Below are positions 8,831 to 17,462 of a DNA stretch of 64,000 bases, piece by piece. The notes under the pieces were generated by a model, which saw nothing but the letters and a program-made list of their open reading frames with translations, was not told where the DNA came from and searched no databases. The position numbers were made by a program, and so were the translations under genes. Each line of letters opens with the position of its first letter. Position 1 is the first letter of the stretch. Source of the stretch: Leptospira ognonensis (GTDB taxonomy: Bacteria > Spirochaetota > Leptospiria > Leptospirales > Leptospiraceae); the NCBI RefSeq assembly GCF_004770745.1, contig NZ_RQGD01000002.1:1-64000 (forward strand), in the 5' to 3' direction.

Positions 8831-10048
8831 ATGTCAGAAGCTGAGATTAAAGTAGTAAATTACCCTAAAGGGGCAGCCATCGTTGTTCAACATGCGATCA
8901 ATCCTGGCTTATTTTATATCGTTCGTAGTGGAAAAGTTGCTGTGGACTCGGAACATATCCAAGTCGATCATGAACTAACAAATTATAATCCCGGGGACAG
9001 CTTCGGACTTGTGTCCGCTCTCACAGAACATCATTTTCTTGTTACTTTGTTTGCGCAAACTGATGTCGAATTATTACAAATTCCGATTCGGATGTTAGGA
9101 TCTTTTCTAAAAGGTAACAAAGATCTTGCGATGAAAATTCTAAGGCTTTATTCCCATGAATTGCGTGCTCTGCAAAGAAATCTATCGAGAGCCAACCAAC
9201 CTGCTGATCGAGTCTATTTACCTGAAAAATTAATTCTTAATGCAAAAACCTATATGGCCTGGCAAAAGCCAGCTTTGGCAGCACATTCCCTACATCGTTA
9301 TTTAGAGTGGGCAGATTCTCACCAAACAGCCATTGCGCGGGAAGAAGCGGAAAGTTTATTGCAGCAACTAAATTCATCAGCGAAACCGTATGAGTGGACG
9401 AGCCAAAAGGCCAGTCTTGAAGCCGGCGAAATTCTATTCGTTGAAAGTGAAATGAATCAGGATATTTTTGTCGTGCTAGAAGGAACGGTTAAATTGTTTA
9501 GCATTGTTCGTGGATTTGAATACGTCATCGATGTCCTCGGAGTCGGTGAAATATTTGGCGAGATGGGATTGATTGATAATGCACCTCGTATGGCATCTGC
9601 TGTAACGGAAACTCCCTCCGTCATTTTACGTGTGACCCCAGAAAATATTTTCGAATCCGTCGGTGAATCCTTGATGCAAAAGGTATTTGAAAGCATTGCT
9701 CGTCGAATTTGGTTTTCTCACCAAAGGTTGATCATTTTGAGAATGCAATTACCAGAAAAAAGATTGTACGCCTTTCTTTATAATTCCATTCGAGACCAGG
9801 ACATTCGCAAAGGAACAAATCTGCAGGCAAGTTATGCGAGTGTTTATAGTTTTCCCATTGCCTTTGAAGAATTGTGTAGCATGTGTGGAATCATCAAAGT
9901 TAAGAAAGAGACAATTCAAGATTTTCTTAGCGATTCCAATATCATTATTTCCAAAGATCGGATCACGGTAAAAAGCAGAAAGCGCATTGAAGAAAAGCTC
10001 GGGCATTACAAAACAAAACAAGGACAGATCATCGCCAAACTCATTTGA
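8831..10048 (+). CDS. Regulator with two cyclic-nucleotide-binding domains and a Crp-like C-terminus
   Basis: About 405 residues from the ATG at 8831; an upstream in-frame TTG at 8816 is possible but less likely. There are two CNB (cNMP) domains, roughly residues 10-125 and 190-315. The second keeps the phosphate-binding cassette FGEMGLIDNAPRMAS with Glu244 and Arg253, as in domains that bind cAMP or cGMP. The first has lost these residues (SFGLVSALTEHHF). The last about 90 residues resemble a Crp-type winged helix (FEELCSMCGIIKVKKETIQDFLSDSNII), somewhat degenerate. It is therefore a likely cyclic-nucleotide-responsive transcription factor or a CNB adaptor. It follows the 836-residue protein gene by 65 bases, suggesting a joint function. 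Confidence 0.82.
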   Translation: MSEAEIKVVNYPKGAAIVVQHAINPGLFYIVRSGKVAVDSEHIQVDHELTNYNPGDSFGLVSALTEHHFLVTLFAQTDVELLQIPIRMLGSFLKGNKDLAMKILRLYSHELRALQRNLSRANQPADRVYLPEKLILNAKTYMAWQKPALAAHSLHRYLEWADSHQTAIAREEAESLLQQLNSSAKPYEWTSQKASLEAGEILFVESEMNQDIFVVLEGTVKLFSIVRGFEYVIDVLGVGEIFGEMGLIDNAPRMASAVTETPSVILRVTPENIFESVGESLMQKVFESIARRIWFSHQRLIILRMQLPEKRLYAFLYNSIRDQDIRKGTNLQASYASVYSFPIAFEELCSMCGIIKVKKETIQDFLSDSNIIISKDRITVKSRKRIEEKLGHYKTKQGQIIAKLI

Positions 10049-10084
10049 TATGCCGATGGAAAATTCTATCGCTCATAAAAAACA

Positions 10085-10402
10085 TCACGGTTTGAAAGGG
10101 ATTGGGTAGGGCAATTCGCTCTCGTTATCACATTCTTTTAATTTTTTGAAATTTTTCATGCAAGAGAGCAGAAAGTAGTCTGTCACCTCCCGTCCATCTT
10201 CTGAGGAAGCCGGAATTTGCAGGAGAAAAGGCAAAGTATTCACACAATTTGATTTATCTGCAATGCTTGTATCAATCCTCCCTTCAAACGAAGGAAAATC
10301 TTTTTGGTTTTTGCAATGGTCTCTACCGGATGTGCCAGGACCCACATCGCAATGCAGGAAAACAAAAAAAAGGGCTGAGATTAGGAAGGAAATTCGAAGC
10401 AT
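10085..10402 (-). CDS. Small Cys-containing lipoprotein
   Basis: About 105 residues from the ATG at 10402, which gives a proper signal peptide: MLRISFLISALFFVFLHC with a spirochaetal lipobox cysteine. A longer reading from 10441 adds 13 residues before the signal and is unlikely. The mature part has five further cysteines (for example in RDHCKNQKD, KSNCVN, LLSCMKN and KECDNES), suggesting disulfides in the periplasm. No known domain is visible. It is divergent from the peroxiredoxin gene, and its upstream region overlaps the PerR-type operator and promoter region, so shared control is possible. Confidence 0.65.
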   Translation of the reverse strand: MLRISFLISALFFVFLHCDVGPGTSGRDHCKNQKDFPSFEGRIDTSIADKSNCVNTLPFLLQIPASSEDGREVTDYFLLSCMKNFKKLKECDNESELPYPIPFKP

Positions 10403-10466
10403 TTTTGGGATGTGATAAATAAATATTTGCTCCGACCACAAACTTTTTCAAACATTTAAAAACATC

Positions 10467-10503
10467 TGGACAAAAACACAGTCTAAATTTAGAATAATTC
10501 TAA
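10467..10503 (+). promoter_or_regulatory. Promoter with PerR/Fur-type box for the peroxiredoxin-sufB unit
   Basis: A near-consensus promoter has -35 TGGACA (10467-10472), a 17-base spacer, and -10 TAGAAT (10490-10495). Overlapping the -10 is TTAGAATAATTCTAA (10489-10503), a perfect 7-1-7 palindrome. The PerR box consensus is TTATAATnATTATAA, so this differs at only one symmetric pair. A bound repressor here would block RNA polymerase. The ribosome-binding site AAGGAG follows at once, implying a short leader. The link to PerR is from the known box consensus; the regulator gene is not in the window. Confidence 0.72.
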
Positions 10504-10513
10504 GGAGTTGACC

Positions 10514-11107
10514 ATGCCGCAAGTTACATCACAAGCGCCTGATTTTAAGGCCATCGCAGTCGTAGGAGAGTCTTTTAAAGAAATCAAGCTTTCCGATTAT
10601 AAAGGGAAATGGGTGGTATTATTTTTCTACCCTCTTGATTTTACCTTCGTTTGCCCTACAGAAATCATTGAATATGACGCTAAGTTAGAAGATTTCCGAA
10701 AGATCGGAGCAGAGATTCTGGGAGTTTCAATTGATAGTGAATTTTCTCACCTTGCTTGGAAAAAGACAGCACGGAAAGAAGGTGGGATTGGTGACATCAA
10801 GTACCCTCTCATCGCAGATAAGACAAAAGAAATTGCGAAGTCCTTCGGTGTGCTCGTAGAGTCTGGTCCAGATGCAGGAGTTGCTCTTCGCGGAACCTTC
10901 CTCATCGATCCAAGCGGTGTGATCCGCCAAGCTACCGTCAATGACCTCCCTGTCGGTAGGAACATCGATGAAGCCTTGAGACTCATCAAAGCGTTCCAAT
11001 TTGTTGAGAAAAACGGAGAAGTTTGCCCTGCGAATTGGGATGAAGGAAAGAAAACGATGAAAGCAGATCCTACTGGATCCAAAGCATATTTTTCTTCCGT
11101 AAATTAA
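10514..11107 (+). CDS. 2-Cys peroxiredoxin (AhpC/TSA family)
   Basis: About 197 residues from the ATG at 10514, preceded by AAGGAG at good distance; the in-frame TTG at 10508 is too close to it. The peroxidatic cysteine is Cys47 in [13 protein letters not shown] and the resolving cysteine is Cys171 in GEVCPANW, the pattern of typical 2-Cys Prx of the Prx1/AhpC group. It reduces hydrogen peroxide and organic peroxides using thioredoxin or an AhpF-type reductase. A PerR-type box overlaps its promoter, so peroxide induction is likely. sufB follows 21 bases downstream, coupling peroxide removal to repair of Fe-S clusters. Confidence 0.95.
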   Translation: MPQVTSQAPDFKAIAVVGESFKEIKLSDYKGKWVVLFFYPLDFTFVCPTEIIEYDAKLEDFRKIGAEILGVSIDSEFSHLAWKKTARKEGGIGDIKYPLIADKTKEIAKSFGVLVESGPDAGVALRGTFLIDPSGVIRQATVNDLPVGRNIDEALRLIKAFQFVEKNGEVCPANWDEGKKTMKADPTGSKAYFSSVN

Positions 11108-11128
11108 GACCCTAAGGAAAATGAATCC

Positions 11129-12547
11129 ATGACAACAGCCATCCAAGTCGACCCGCAAGAAAGAGATTTTTATAAAGCGGATGCATTTCCGAAGGGACTG
11201 ACTCGGAAGGTTGTTGAATCGATTTCTCATATCAAAAATGAACCAAGTTGGTTAACAGAGTTTAGGCTCGAAGCGTTTCGTGTTTATGAAGAAAAGGTCA
11301 TGCCAACTTGGGGGTTCATCCCTCAGTTTCATATCAATTTAGATGATTATGTTCACTATGTTGGAACGAATCAGAAAAAAAAGAAATCTTGGGATGAAGT
11401 AGATCCCGAAATTTTACGTAGTTTTGAAAAACTTGGCATTCCTGAGCATGAACGCAGATACCTTGCGGGCATGGAAACCATGAACGATTCGGAAACGATC
11501 TATGCCAATGTGAAAAAAGAACTTACTGATTTAGGAATCATCTTTTGTGATATCGACTCCGCGATCCGAGATTATCCAGATTTAGTCCGTGAGTATCTCG
11601 GAACTGTTGTTACGATCGGCGATAATAAATTTTCAGCACTCAACTCTTGCGTGTTTAGTGGTGGTTCCTTTGCTTATATCCCTAAGGGAGTCAAATCTCC
11701 GATGCCCCTGCAAGCCTATTTTAAGGTAACGGCCGCTAGTTCAGGGCAATACGAACGAACGCTTCTCATCGCAGACGAAGGTTCTCATTTAGAATACAGC
11801 GAAGGTTGCACCTCAGTCCAAGATAAAGGAACGAATTTTCACACGGCTGTAGTCGAGCTTGTTGCCAAAAAGAATTCCAAAATATTTTATACAACCATTC
11901 AGAATTGGAAAAAGAATATGTACAATTGGACCGTAAAACGGGGGATATGTGGCGAACGTGCGCACATTACCTGGACTGATTGTAATATTGGTGCCAATAC
12001 GATCAAGTATCCTGGTATTATACTAGAAGGAGACCACTCTACGGGGGATGTACTCTCGCTTGCCTTTGCCGGGAGCGGACAGGTTCAGGATACGGGTGCC
12101 CGCATCATCCATCAGGGAAAATACACACGGTCGAATGTCCTTGCCAAAGGGGTTGCACTCGATGGAGGCATCAATTCCTACCGAGGTCTTGTGAAATTTG
12201 AACCCTCTAGCAAAGGATCTTACAGTCACATCAAATGTGACGGTCTGATGATGGATAGCAAATCTCAATCCCATGCCTATCCGTATAATGACGTCTCTGG
12301 GGAAGAAGGAACTCTCAATTATGAGGCGACAGTATCCAAGATTGACGAAGACCAATTGTTTTATTTGCAATCTCGAGGTCTCAGTGAGGATGAGGCAAAA
12401 TTACTCATCATCAATGGATTCTGTGAAGGTGTCACCAAACATCTTGATGTTGAATATTCCGTGGAAATGACCAAGCTCATACGGATGATTCTAGAAGACG
12501 GGCACGTCATTGCAGAAAAGAACATTCCAGGGAAAGAGAAAGTTTAA
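11129..12547 (+). CDS. sufB: Fe-S cluster assembly protein SufB
   Basis: A 472-residue SufB of usual length. It has the N-terminal region with the YHYVG-like YVHYVG segment, the conserved block [27 protein letters not shown], and the C-terminal beta-helix with TWTDCNIG, the [18 protein letters not shown] region and [16 protein letters not shown]. SufB is the scaffold subunit of the SufBCD complex in the cytoplasm, where [4Fe-4S] clusters are built with SufC ATPase. No sufC or sufD is next to it here, so the Suf system is scattered in this genome. It shares the peroxiredoxin promoter and its PerR-type box. AAGGA at about 11113 serves as the ribosome-binding site for the ATG at 11129. Confidence 0.95.
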   Translation: MTTAIQVDPQERDFYKADAFPKGLTRKVVESISHIKNEPSWLTEFRLEAFRVYEEKVMPTWGFIPQFHINLDDYVHYVGTNQKKKKSWDEVDPEILRSFEKLGIPEHERRYLAGMETMNDSETIYANVKKELTDLGIIFCDIDSAIRDYPDLVREYLGTVVTIGDNKFSALNSCVFSGGSFAYIPKGVKSPMPLQAYFKVTAASSGQYERTLLIADEGSHLEYSEGCTSVQDKGTNFHTAVVELVAKKNSKIFYTTIQNWKKNMYNWTVKRGICGERAHITWTDCNIGANTIKYPGIILEGDHSTGDVLSLAFAGSGQVQDTGARIIHQGKYTRSNVLAKGVALDGGINSYRGLVKFEPSSKGSYSHIKCDGLMMDSKSQSHAYPYNDVSGEEGTLNYEATVSKIDEDQLFYLQSRGLSEDEAKLLIINGFCEGVTKHLDVEYSVEMTKLIRMILEDGHVIAEKNIPGKEKV

Positions 12548-12632
12548 ATTACACGTAGTCTGATTAGATTTCTTTTTTTCATTGATTTTCAATGGAACAA
12601 GGCTAACTTTGAATTGTTATCTTTGAAAAAAA

Positions 12633-13871
12633 ATGAAACCATTCTTTACCATACTTGCGTTTTTTTCCCTACTCAATCTTTACCACTGTGACCTCATTGG
12701 TAGTAAAATTGTCAAACTTCTGACTAAAAAGTTCGAAACAGAAGACAAGGTTTTTAAATCCAATCCTGTCTTCATTGGTTCTGACGAGAAAAGAGAAAAG
12801 ATTCTGATTTCACTCAGCGAGGTAACAACTGCGAGTGAACCTACTGACATCCAATTCCCGCCCAATGAACCCCGGTTTATGTTCATTGCAGAAAAAAAAG
12901 GCGATCTCATCCTCTTTGACCGAAAGGACCAAAAGAAAAGAATCGTCATTTCCATTCCTGTAACTTCTGGCAGTGAACTCGGACTCTTAGGACTTGCCTT
13001 CCATCCAAATTATCCTACTGAACCTCTCGTATACTTGAATTATACAAATGAGGTGAATGGTAACGAGTCCTCGATCATTTCCGAATGGAAAGTGAGTTCG
13101 CCCTCCGACTTTGCAAATTTTAAAATAGGGAATGAGAGGATTCTGTTACAAGTAGGTCAGCCTTATCCAAATCATAACGCGGGCCAGTTGGCATTTGGAA
13201 AAGATAAAATGTTATACATAGGTTTCGGAGATGGCGGACTTCGAGGTGATCCCAAAAAAAACGGACAAAATAAGAAAACCATTCTGGGAAGTGTACTTCG
13301 CATTGATCCGAAGGCAGACGTAATAAATAACAAACCTTACACGATTCCTTCTGATAATCCGTTTATTAATGATTCGACTTACTTACCTGAAATGTTCGCA
13401 ATTGGACTCAGAAACCCTTGGAGGTATTCCTTTGCTCCTGATGGTCGTTTGCTTATGGCTGATGTGGGACAAGATAAATATGAAGAAGTCGATATCATCG
13501 AGGCCGGAAAGAATTACGGATGGAACATCACAGAAGGCAATCATTGTTATGATGGAAAATGCGATCTTAGCTTATACGCACCACCGATATATGAATATGG
13601 TAGAGAAGAGGGGCAGTCGATCACCGGAGGTTATGTTTATCTGGGAAGCGAGATTCCTTCCTTAAAAAACAAATACGTGTTTGGTGACTTTATCTCCGGT
13701 CGGATATGGGCTTTTGACTTACCCAATGGATCAGAACAGGTGACTAACGTTTTTACTCTTGGGAAATGGAATGTTTTGATTTCTACATTTGGAAGAGATA
13801 GTCAAGGAGATGTATTCCTGGGTGATTACCAATCGGGAAAGATTTTTAAACTCATCACAAAGGCAAAATAA
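12633..13871 (+). CDS. Lipoprotein aldose/sorbosone dehydrogenase-like beta-propeller
   Basis: A 412-residue protein of the glucose/sorbosone dehydrogenase (GSDH) family, a six-bladed propeller that often uses PQQ. The signal peptide ends at LYHC (Cys19), a spirochaetal lipobox. Family motifs are LGLAFHPNYP, PNHNAGQLAFGKDKMLYIGFGDGG (the His and Asp near PQQ and Ca), AIGLRNPWRYSF, DVGQDKYEEVDII, YGWNITEGNHCY and the SITGGYVYLG blade. It would oxidise a sugar or sugar-like substrate in the periplasm; whether it holds PQQ cannot be told. Six bases separate it from the sulfatase-fold gene downstream. A short inverted repeat CATTGA-TTT-TCAATG at 12580-12594 lies in the upstream gap. Confidence 0.87.
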   Translation: MKPFFTILAFFSLLNLYHCDLIGSKIVKLLTKKFETEDKVFKSNPVFIGSDEKREKILISLSEVTTASEPTDIQFPPNEPRFMFIAEKKGDLILFDRKDQKKRIVISIPVTSGSELGLLGLAFHPNYPTEPLVYLNYTNEVNGNESSIISEWKVSSPSDFANFKIGNERILLQVGQPYPNHNAGQLAFGKDKMLYIGFGDGGLRGDPKKNGQNKKTILGSVLRIDPKADVINNKPYTIPSDNPFINDSTYLPEMFAIGLRNPWRYSFAPDGRLLMADVGQDKYEEVDIIEAGKNYGWNITEGNHCYDGKCDLSLYAPPIYEYGREEGQSITGGYVYLGSEIPSLKNKYVFGDFISGRIWAFDLPNGSEQVTNVFTLGKWNVLISTFGRDSQGDVFLGDYQSGKIFKLITKAK

Positions 13872-13877
13872 TCTCCC

Positions 13878-15872
13878 ATGGAAAAAACGCTTTTTCAGAG
13901 ACTTCCTTTCTATCTCAAATTTCATTTGCTTTTGGCAGGGCTCGGAATGGTCGGGCTCTCGCTCTATCGCATGGTTTTTTATCTGATGTATTCCTATCGC
14001 ATCCAAAGTGCGGATAGCTATACTATTTTTAAAGCCTTTCTGTATGGGCTTAGATTTGATTTTTCCGTTATTTGTATCTTTATTGGCGCGAGCCTACTTT
14101 ATTCGAGCATACATTTTTTAAACATCAAAAAAAGCTTTAGATTTATATGGAGGGTAGTCCCCGTATTTCTGCTTGTCATTTTGATTCTGCTACTAGGAGC
14201 AGATTTAGTATATTATGAAAATGGTAATAAGCATTTGGGATATGAAGCCTTTGCTTATTTAGGTTTTGAAATGTTACCGCTCATCGGATCTGCTTTCTCC
14301 CAAAGCCCTTTTTTGTTTTTGGCTGCGGTATGTGCTATTTCTGTCTTAGTGTATGGAATCTACCGCATACAAATCAAATTCCCTTATGTGCATACGCCCT
14401 TTAACTATAAGATTGCAATCTTACAGTTTTTAATTCTTCTCACAATATTAGTTCTTGGGATACGAGGTGGCCTGCAGACGAGTCCTTTGAGGACCAGTGA
14501 TGCCATCATTTCAGATGAAACCATCGTCAATGACCTTATTCTGAATCCAGGATTTACCGCAATTACTGATCTAAAAATGACAGAAGTAAACAAACGTCAT
14601 TTTATGGAACTTGCAGACTCCACTCGGATCGTGCGAGAAGCCATCGCTTATCCTGGAGCTGAGTTTGTAAGTGAAACCTATCCAATCCTTCGTAAGACGA
14701 CGGTAGTTTCCTCAAAACCATTACCAAATATTGTCATCATAGTCTTAGAAGGTTGGACGGGAAAGTTTATCGATCTCATTGGAAATCCCTACGTAAATAA
14801 AAAGGAAGTCACACCTTACTTCAATCAGTTGATACGTAAGGGTATTTTTTTCACCAATTTTTTTGCGAGTGGGGGAAGGACAACCAATGGGCTTATGGCT
14901 CTCATCGGTGGTATTCCTGATCGCCCAGGACTAACGGCCGTTCGTACGCCGCAGATCTTAAATCGATTCTCAGGATTAGGTACTGTTGCCAAGACGCAAG
15001 GCTATGAGACCTTATTCGTAACAGGGACCGATTTGAGCTTTAATAATAAGGGCAGTATCATGTTCCACTGGGGCTTTGATACATTGGTTGGAAAACTCCA
15101 ATTGGAAAAAAATCCAGAATACAAAACCGGTCCTTGGAGTTTTTGGGATGAGGCCTCACTTGATGCCCTCCACGAAAGCCTTGCAAATAGGAAAAATACA
15201 TCCCCTATGATGGCAGTCATTCACACTGGCACCACACATTATCCTTATGTTGTTCCAGATGAAAAATACAGGATCTTTGATAAATCAGTGGAAGATAGTG
15301 AATACCTAAATGTTCTTCACTATGCCGATCATGCAGTGCATGAATACTTAGAGAAGGCAAAAAAGGCACCTTACTTTAATGATACGATTTTTGTTTTTGT
15401 CTCTGACCATTCGCACCATCGATTTCTGAATTATTATGAAGACAGAAATGTACCATTACTTCTCTATGCTCCTGGAAAAATCAAACCAGAGATTAGAACG
15501 GATATTACTTCGCAGTTAGATGTGTTGCCAACGGTTCTCGGATTTATGGAGAGGGAAGTCTATTTTAGTGCTATGGGACGGGATCTCCGAAAACAAAAAG
15601 GAGACTCTGCGTATTTTGCCTATGGAAACATATTCGGTTGGATCCAGGGAGATATGTTGTACTTCCAATCCGTCGCAGGTGGGATCGGTGAAACAAAGAC
15701 CATAAAAGCCCCGTTTGTTGATACTCATATTTGTAAAATAGATTACCCAAAATGCAAATCTCATAGTGATCACACAAAGGCATTCTTGAATTTAAGTCAG
15801 GATTTACTCAAAGCAAACAAGCTCTTCCCATCTGAGAAGGAGCTTGTTGATTTAATGAAAGTATCTAAGTAA
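13878..15872 (+). CDS. LtaS-like membrane sulfatase-fold phosphoglycerol transferase
   Basis: A 664-residue protein with about five N-terminal transmembrane segments (residues about 15-230) followed by an alkaline-phosphatase-superfamily domain like that of lipoteichoic acid synthase. VIIVLEGWTGKF carries the metal-binding Glu, SGGRTTNGLMALIGG the nucleophilic Thr, and FVSDHSHHRF the Asp-His metal pair. In Gram-negative bacteria such enzymes transfer phosphoglycerol or phosphoethanolamine onto periplasmic glycans or lipids. The substrate in this diderm spirochaete is unknown. It follows the sugar dehydrogenase gene by six bases and converges with the hydroxylase gene. Confidence 0.85.
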   Translation: MEKTLFQRLPFYLKFHLLLAGLGMVGLSLYRMVFYLMYSYRIQSADSYTIFKAFLYGLRFDFSVICIFIGASLLYSSIHFLNIKKSFRFIWRVVPVFLLVILILLLGADLVYYENGNKHLGYEAFAYLGFEMLPLIGSAFSQSPFLFLAAVCAISVLVYGIYRIQIKFPYVHTPFNYKIAILQFLILLTILVLGIRGGLQTSPLRTSDAIISDETIVNDLILNPGFTAITDLKMTEVNKRHFMELADSTRIVREAIAYPGAEFVSETYPILRKTTVVSSKPLPNIVIIVLEGWTGKFIDLIGNPYVNKKEVTPYFNQLIRKGIFFTNFFASGGRTTNGLMALIGGIPDRPGLTAVRTPQILNRFSGLGTVAKTQGYETLFVTGTDLSFNNKGSIMFHWGFDTLVGKLQLEKNPEYKTGPWSFWDEASLDALHESLANRKNTSPMMAVIHTGTTHYPYVVPDEKYRIFDKSVEDSEYLNVLHYADHAVHEYLEKAKKAPYFNDTIFVFVSDHSHHRFLNYYEDRNVPLLLYAPGKIKPEIRTDITSQLDVLPTVLGFMEREVYFSAMGRDLRKQKGDSAYFAYGNIFGWIQGDMLYFQSVAGGIGETKTIKAPFVDTHICKIDYPKCKSHSDHTKAFLNLSQDLLKANKLFPSEKELVDLMKVSK

Positions 15873-15880
15873 CCGTAATT

Positions 15881-17206
15881 CTAATCGTGATCGAGGCTGA
15901 GATCAAAAAAAGTCTTTCTTCTAAATACGATCCATAAGAGCGAAAGGATGGAAAGGAGGATCAAGGGGATTGTGAAATAGGAAATGAGCTGAACGTTGGA
16001 GTAGAGTAAAACTCCAACAAACATTCCTGATAGGAGCATGTTTCGAATCACTTCCGTTCTTCTAGACCATTTTTTCATTTCCATAATGCGATTGATCGAA
16101 ACCAAACTAAAGATCAGAAAAAATCCAGAAATGATCAAGGGCCAACCTTCGGTCACGTCGAGTTTTGCTACTTTCCAAATGATCAGTCCCACGAATGCAA
16201 GAACGAGTGCTTGTAAACTTACATAAACCATGACACCGAAAGGTGTGTTCGGATTGTATTTTTCTGTATAAGCTGGTTCTTTTAAGACGTCATCAGGAGT
16301 TCTTAAATATTCTGGTTTCCAACCTGGTTCTTTATAGAGCATTCTCAGCGCGTCACCAATTGTTCTACATGCTTTCATGTTTTGGAAGATGTCTCTGTAG
16401 ACATGGATGTTTGCTGTAATTGGATTGAAAGTGCGCACTGGTTTTGTAAGCCCGTACAAAGGTTCCTCTGTTTCCTCGGCAAAACTTCCGAACAGTTTGT
16501 CCCAAATGATAAAGATCCCTGCATGATTCTTATCTAAGTATTTGCTTTGAGTTCCATGATGCACCCTGTGGTTTGATGGAGTTACCATAAAAAGTTCCAA
16601 GAATCCTAATTTTCCGACAAATCGAGTATGAACCAGGAATTGATACACTTTGAGAATGCGATGGCAGAAAAAAAACATCGGCCAGGAAATACCGATCACT
16701 GCCAGAGGTAAGAAGTATAGGTATTCAAAAATTCGTTGGAAGGCATTCCCACGAAATGCGACAGAAAAATTCATCTCTTCGGCAGAGTGATGTGTCACGT
16801 GGCATGCCCAAAAGATTTGCATTGTGTGTGCATGTCTGTGAAACCAATAGTATATGAAATCAACTAATACAAGTGATACGGCCCATGCAATCGATGCATG
16901 CACATTGATTTGAAACGGTGAGAAAGTCAAAGGACTTTCTAAGGGAAACAGATTGATCCCGAGTCTCGTGATGGAGAAATGACGCTCCACAAGATCATAC
17001 AGGTAAAGTGCGCCCACCAAGATTCCCACACCCGCAACGGCAAAAATGATGCCCGTGCTGACATCGGCGATGAGAGCATTTAGCCGGTAGTAGTGCTTGT
17101 TTTTGATATAAGAGAAAAATGCTTCGATGCCAATGAGCGCAATCATCGCCCCGAATGCATATTGCATAAACGTATCACCATTTTGCGTGAAAACATCTGT
17201 ACCCAT
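15881..17206 (-). CDS. Fatty acid hydroxylase/sterol desaturase-family membrane protein
   Basis: A 441-residue integral membrane di-iron enzyme. The histidine motifs are HRHAH, HVTHH (in ACHVTHHSAEEMNFSVAFRG) and HRVHH, in the order and spacing of the FA_hydroxylase superfamily, with several transmembrane segments before and after. The N-terminal half resembles alkylglycerol monooxygenase-type members, and the C-terminal about 150 residues add more membrane spans. It probably hydroxylates or cleaves a lipid using oxygen. The ATG at 17206 has GAGAGG about ten bases upstream on the minus strand. Its leader contains a perfect 8-4-8 inverted repeat (17230-17249) and, further out, the nested-repeat element shared with rlmN's upstream region. 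Confidence 0.86.
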   Translation of the reverse strand: MGTDVFTQNGDTFMQYAFGAMIALIGIEAFFSYIKNKHYYRLNALIADVSTGIIFAVAGVGILVGALYLYDLVERHFSITRLGINLFPLESPLTFSPFQINVHASIAWAVSLVLVDFIYYWFHRHAHTMQIFWACHVTHHSAEEMNFSVAFRGNAFQRIFEYLYFLPLAVIGISWPMFFFCHRILKVYQFLVHTRFVGKLGFLELFMVTPSNHRVHHGTQSKYLDKNHAGIFIIWDKLFGSFAEETEEPLYGLTKPVRTFNPITANIHVYRDIFQNMKACRTIGDALRMLYKEPGWKPEYLRTPDDVLKEPAYTEKYNPNTPFGVMVYVSLQALVLAFVGLIIWKVAKLDVTEGWPLIISGFFLIFSLVSINRIMEMKKWSRRTEVIRNMLLSGMFVGVLLYSNVQLISYFTIPLILLSILSLLWIVFRRKTFFDLSLDHD

Positions 17207-17229
17207 GTTGAAATTACCTCTCCGTTCCC

Positions 17230-17249
17230 GTTCTTTTTATTAAAAGAAC
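17230..17249. repeat. 8-4-8 inverted repeat upstream of the hydroxylase gene
   Basis: GTTCTTTTTATTAAAAGAAC is a perfect inverted repeat with arms of eight bases and a TATT centre. It lies 24 bases before the hydroxylase start on the minus strand, where an operator or leader hairpin would act. On the plus strand it is far from rlmN. No known regulator consensus is recognised. Confidence 0.6.
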
Positions 17250-17279
17250 AGTGTCCCGCTTGCTTCTCTAATAGTAGAC

Positions 17280-17408
17280 GGTCCCAATTCCCATTTGCAA
17301 GGGGCTGGGCCTAGAGAAAAGGCAAAAATGTGAAACATTTTGAAAGATATTATGGTGTGCTGGCAATGCCTTTCCCATTTATGGTGGGAAAGTAAGGAAT
17401 TTGGGACC
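17280..17408. promoter_or_regulatory. Nested inverted-repeat element, candidate structured RNA
   Basis: The element is closed by GGTCCCAATTCC (17280-17291) and GGAATTTGGGACC (17396-17408), which pair over 12 positions with one bulged base. Inside, AAAGGCA (17318-17324) pairs with TGCCTTT (17367-17373), enclosing AAAATGT-GAA-ACATTTT (17325-17341). An alternative hairpin TTTCCCA/TGGGAAA (17371-17377 with 17385-17391) competes with the second stem, as in switch-like leaders. It lies in the divergent gap, 54 bases before rlmN and 73 bases before the hydroxylase start, so either strand could use it. Whether it is RNA or a small repeat element cannot be told from one copy. Confidence 0.5.
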
Positions 17409-17416
17409 ATTTCGCC

Positions 17417-17432
17417 TTTCCGGAGTCGGAAA
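17417..17432 (+). repeat. Small hairpin before rlmN
   Basis: TTTCCG-GAGT-CGGAAA is a perfect 6-4-6 hairpin immediately downstream of the nested-repeat element and 30 bases before the rlmN start. No T-run follows on the plus strand, so it is not a normal terminator. Confidence 0.45.
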
Positions 17433-17462
17433 TCCAATTTGCTCCAAAGCCATCTTTAGCGT

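Noticed and set aside
8766..8831. 21-residue frame MRSFIRNIDLTELKMNFWIQK whose stop overlaps the CNB regulator ATG
   Set aside because: It has no Shine-Dalgarno and no composition typical of a real peptide. It may be chance, though a leader peptide cannot be excluded.
10727..11230. 167-residue minus-strand frame over the peroxiredoxin and sufB start
   Set aside because: Antisense shadow of two strong genes; no family features.
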